Part shown: positions 61,528-64,000 of the stretch, piece by piece
How positions within the stretch are numbered: the stretch's first letter is position 1
Layout of the letters: the number at the start of each line of letters is the position of its first letter
DNA from: Pseudomonas sp.
GTDB taxonomy: Bacteria > Pseudomonadota > Gammaproteobacteria > Pseudomonadales > Pseudomonadaceae
Assembly (NCBI GenBank): GCA_030656145.1
Contig: JAUSOF010000083.1
Coordinates: forward strand, 1 to 64,000
Direction: 5' to 3'
DNA: 64,000 bases
Made by a program: the position numbers and the translations under genes
The notes under the pieces: model-generated
Database searches by the model: none
What the model was told of the DNA's origin: nothing
The model's input: only the letters and a program-made list of their open reading frames with translations

Positions 61528-63807
61528 TTACAGGTTTTCATAGCGATTCATATCCAGCACGCCGGCTTCAACTGGTTCGGTTTCGCGGATATACGCCGAC
61601 AGGTCATGAAAATAGCGCCAGAACTCCGGATGGCTGCGACGAACCCCCCAGCGCTCCACAATCTTGCCGAACGCCTGATCATCACTCGCCAACTCCATGC
61701 TGCGCACGAACTCCGGGACCTGCTGCGCGGTGAGGCTGAACATGAAGTTCGGGTAGCTGGTCAGCACCCCTGGGTACACGGTCAGGGTATCCAGGGCCGG
61801 CTGATAACGCAGTTCCTCGCCATACATAAAGGCCACGTTGCTGTGCGCGCGGTTGCGCAACAGGCTATAGACCTCGCGTTTGCCATCAGCCAGTTCGACG
61901 CGCAGCAGGGTAGCTTCCGGCAGTTGGTGAATGACCTTTAGTCCGCCTGCAGGCTTACCGGTCAGACGGCTCAGCGCCTGTTCGGCCGCCTGCACATCGG
62001 CCGGCTGCCCAGAACGATGGCAGTATGCACCCCGGCAACGATTGATCGGATCAGGTCGCGCATTGAGGCTGCCGTAGCGCGTCAGCAAGGCCTCGGCAAA
62101 GTCCCGTTTAGGGTCTGTGGCAGATAATTGCAGGGCTGTCCGGCTAGCAGTATCGATACGCTGGTAGTCCAGCCACAACTTGAGCTGGCCGCTGTACTGA
62201 TACCAGTCATTGAGAATCGTCTGCCGGGAATCAGCCGGCATCAAGCGCAGGAAGTTCTGCTCAGCGCCGTTGCGGATCAGATCGAAGTACAAACGCGTCT
62301 GCGCCTGATGCGACAGAGTGCCAAACACATCGAAATTGACCACCAATTGGTAATACGCCCGCTCCAGCAACGGATAGTCCATCCACCAGAGGGTCTGCGG
62401 GATCTCGCCGACCAGGCCCTTACGCACCGAGGCGCTATCGTGCTGGCGGAAGATACTCAACAGCGCATTGTCGTTGCCGGCCCAAATGTGAGACCAACTC
62501 GGCGCGGCGGCATCAGCGTAGCTGTCCATGCGCAGAGCTTCATAATCATTGCGCCGATTGCGATAAGTTCGCCACCGGCTGAGCAGATTGCCGATGTCGT
62601 CGAACTGGCCGGGCATGGCCAGCAGCGGCGTCACCTTGGCGCGGTAGTTGGCATCGACCATGTACAGATCATGGCGAGGGTCCTGGAACACCACCCAGAA
62701 GTTGTCACGGATCACGTCGGTGGCAATCTGGCCGCGGCATACGGGACCACGAATAAAGGTGCGCACGAAGTATTCAGCGTTATCCAGCATGAACTGATAG
62801 CGCGCCTGCGGCGGAATCGCAGCGAACGTCTCGAATGGATTGGCGCGGCGCTGGGCACCATACCCAGGGAGCGTATCAACCTGCCAATCGTCGGTAAAAA
62901 ACAGCTCTTTGACTCGCGCCAGCTTGTTCGCACTAAGCGCATAGGTGATGTGAGTCTTGTGCACGATCACGCCCTGAATCGGCGCCAGTCGATAGTAGAA
63001 TGTGGTGCCCGGGTCATCGTTGGGCCGGCGCGTGGCGATAGGATCGATCGGCTGGCCACTGGGGGTACGTGAACGCAACAGCTGGAAAAAATGCCCCGCC
63101 TCGCCACCGCTGAAATACAGATGTGCGATAAACAGATGCTCATACAGCCAGCGCGCAACCAGGCTTTCACGCGCACCCGGCGCATTGAGAAAGCGCTCCC
63201 AGACCTCGACCTGCTGCGCCTCGGCCTCACTCGCCTCAACTGCCTGCTGATCGACAGGTGCCCCTTGCTGCAACCAGTGCTGCACGGTCTGATAATCCAC
63301 TTCGCTCAGGCCGGTGACCGCGAATGGCATACCCGCTTGCGGGTTTTTCCGGGCGAAGTCAGCGAACTGGTCGGGCCGTGGACACTGGTTGTCACGCTTG
63401 ATGCTGACGTCCAACCCCGCGGGCAGCTTGGCATTAGGTGAGAGCGTTTCAGCATGCCCCAGCTCGAGCATGCGGGCCAGCAATGCCGCCTGACTGCCCT
63501 GTTGCTCCAGCACTGAAAAGAAATCCTTGCGCCGCCAGGCATCGCTGCCATGCGCATCGAGAAACAGGCGCGTGGTGGCCTGCGCTTTGAGGCGCTTGGC
63601 GTCATAAACCGGCAATGTGTTCGCACCCCGCTCGACGCCCTCGGCGCTACCAAGATTGAGCTGGCAAGGCGCGTCGTAACAGGCATGGCAGGCCACGCAA
63701 TACTGGGTAAAGATCGGTTGTACATCGCGACTGTAGGAAATCGGCTCTGCCGCCAGCAGCGCGCTGATAACCCACAAGCAAGCACCGAGCATGGCGCGAT
63801 AAGGCAT
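61528..63807 (-). CDS. cti: Fatty acid cis/trans isomerase
   Basis: A 759-residue periplasmic haem protein. A signal peptide (cut near ISALLAAEP, residue 20) is followed by the c-type haem motif CVACH (37-41). Cti converts cis- to trans-unsaturated fatty acids in membrane phospholipids and so stiffens the membrane against solvents and heat. Length and start match Pseudomonas Cti. It is next to nfuA as in P. aeruginosa and other Pseudomonas. Confidence 0.95.
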   Translation of the reverse strand: MPYRAMLGACLWVISALLAAEPISYSRDVQPIFTQYCVACHACYDAPCQLNLGSAEGVERGANTLPVYDAKRLKAQATTRLFLDAHGSDAWRRKDFFSVLEQQGSQAALLARMLELGHAETLSPNAKLPAGLDVSIKRDNQCPRPDQFADFARKNPQAGMPFAVTGLSEVDYQTVQHWLQQGAPVDQQAVEASEAEAQQVEVWERFLNAPGARESLVARWLYEHLFIAHLYFSGGEAGHFFQLLRSRTPSGQPIDPIATRRPNDDPGTTFYYRLAPIQGVIVHKTHITYALSANKLARVKELFFTDDWQVDTLPGYGAQRRANPFETFAAIPPQARYQFMLDNAEYFVRTFIRGPVCRGQIATDVIRDNFWVVFQDPRHDLYMVDANYRAKVTPLLAMPGQFDDIGNLLSRWRTYRNRRNDYEALRMDSYADAAAPSWSHIWAGNDNALLSIFRQHDSASVRKGLVGEIPQTLWWMDYPLLERAYYQLVVNFDVFGTLSHQAQTRLYFDLIRNGAEQNFLRLMPADSRQTILNDWYQYSGQLKLWLDYQRIDTASRTALQLSATDPKRDFAEALLTRYGSLNARPDPINRCRGAYCHRSGQPADVQAAEQALSRLTGKPAGGLKVIHQLPEATLLRVELADGKREVYSLLRNRAHSNVAFMYGEELRYQPALDTLTVYPGVLTSYPNFMFSLTAQQVPEFVRSMELASDDQAFGKIVERWGVRRSHPEFWRYFHDLSAYIRETEPVEAGVLDMNRYENL

Positions 63808-63982
63808 GTATCTATTTCCCTGGACGCCCTTACTAGCAGGCCGTTTAAATAAATAAGTTTAGTTGTCTTGCGGATCGCAACATGAGCGCTATTCATGCAA
63901 AAGACCGGGGCACTGCAAAAGCGTACAGCTTTGTTATGATTGCGCCCCCCATTGTGTCAGCTTTGCTCAGGTAGTTCCGCCC

Positions 63983-64000
63983 ATGTCTCCGTCCGATCGT
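63983..64000 (+). CDS. metH: Possible start of metH (methionine synthase), cut by the window edge
   Basis: Six codons (MSPSDR) begin at 63983, divergent from cti. In Pseudomonas metH lies beside cti and its product starts with a similar MS-DR sequence. Too short to prove. Confidence 0.3.

Noticed and set aside
61528..61980. Plus-strand frames opposite cti
   Set aside because: Antisense shadows with no signals.
1..64000. CRISPR arrays, rRNA operons, intact insertion sequences
   Set aside because: Looked for regular spacer repeats, transposase signatures and rRNA-like sequence; none seen.

Overview
The window is GC-rich and reads as a Pseudomonas chromosome interrupted by a large integrative and conjugative element (ICE). 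The genus call rests on gene order, from memory of P. aeruginosa. On the right, dusA-tal-STAS protein-RssB-like regulator-PilZ-mlaA-HAD-DUF4404-queF is the order around PA2795-PA2806, and nfuA-cti(-metH) is the order near PA1847-PA1843. On the left are the kdpF-kdpA-kdpB potassium-pump genes and an RsmN/RsmF-type CsrA-family regulator.

The ICE occupies roughly 2.7-46.0 kb. Its integrase lies immediately upstream of dusA, a known integration hot spot. The backbone resembles the Tn4371 family. Its left part holds a structured-RNA leader with small genes, ArdA antirestriction, repeat arrays, a HTH protein, RepA with iterons, ParA with a small partner, DUF2840, TraF and a VirD2-like relaxase (2.7-10.5 kb). 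Its right part holds TraG, a CopG-like protein, TrbB-C-D-E-J-K-L-F-G-I and DUF2274 (29.9-41.7 kb), then a defence/addiction end: zeta toxin, HigA, an orphan AbiEi, PrtN and the integrase (42-46 kb). I could not find the second attachment repeat, so the left boundary is inferred.

Between relaxase and traG sits about 19 kb of cargo in two blocks. Block 1 (10.5-18.8 kb) is a compact natural-product-type cluster: an XRE/MmyB regulator divergent from a 5-aminolevulinate-synthase homologue, GNAT acetyltransferase, Gfo/Idh/MocA oxidoreductase, asparagine-synthetase homologue, MFS exporter and LysR regulator. It ends in an EexN-like entry-exclusion lipoprotein gene overlapping lysR. Gammaproteobacteria make ALA from glutamate, so an ALA-synthase homologue beside an acetyltransferase and an exporter suggests an ALA-like antimetabolite of the alaremycin type, possibly amidated. 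This is the most novel feature of the window.

Block 2 (18.9-29.3 kb) starts with a decayed copy of the zeta-toxin locus. It then carries an HprRS-like two-component system divergent from exported HbpS/GlcG-like and transthyretin-like proteins, a PAS-GGDEF protein, a LexA-boxed VRR-NUC pseudogene, and a Ppx/GppA-ParA-CHAD-phosphatase group that may act on polyphosphate.

Right of dusA (46-64 kb) the genes are ordinary Pseudomonas core: transaldolase, a STAS/PP2C signalling pair, PilZ, MlaA, QueF, PyrF, a TSUP permease, regulators, two more signalling proteins, NfuA and the cis/trans fatty-acid isomerase.
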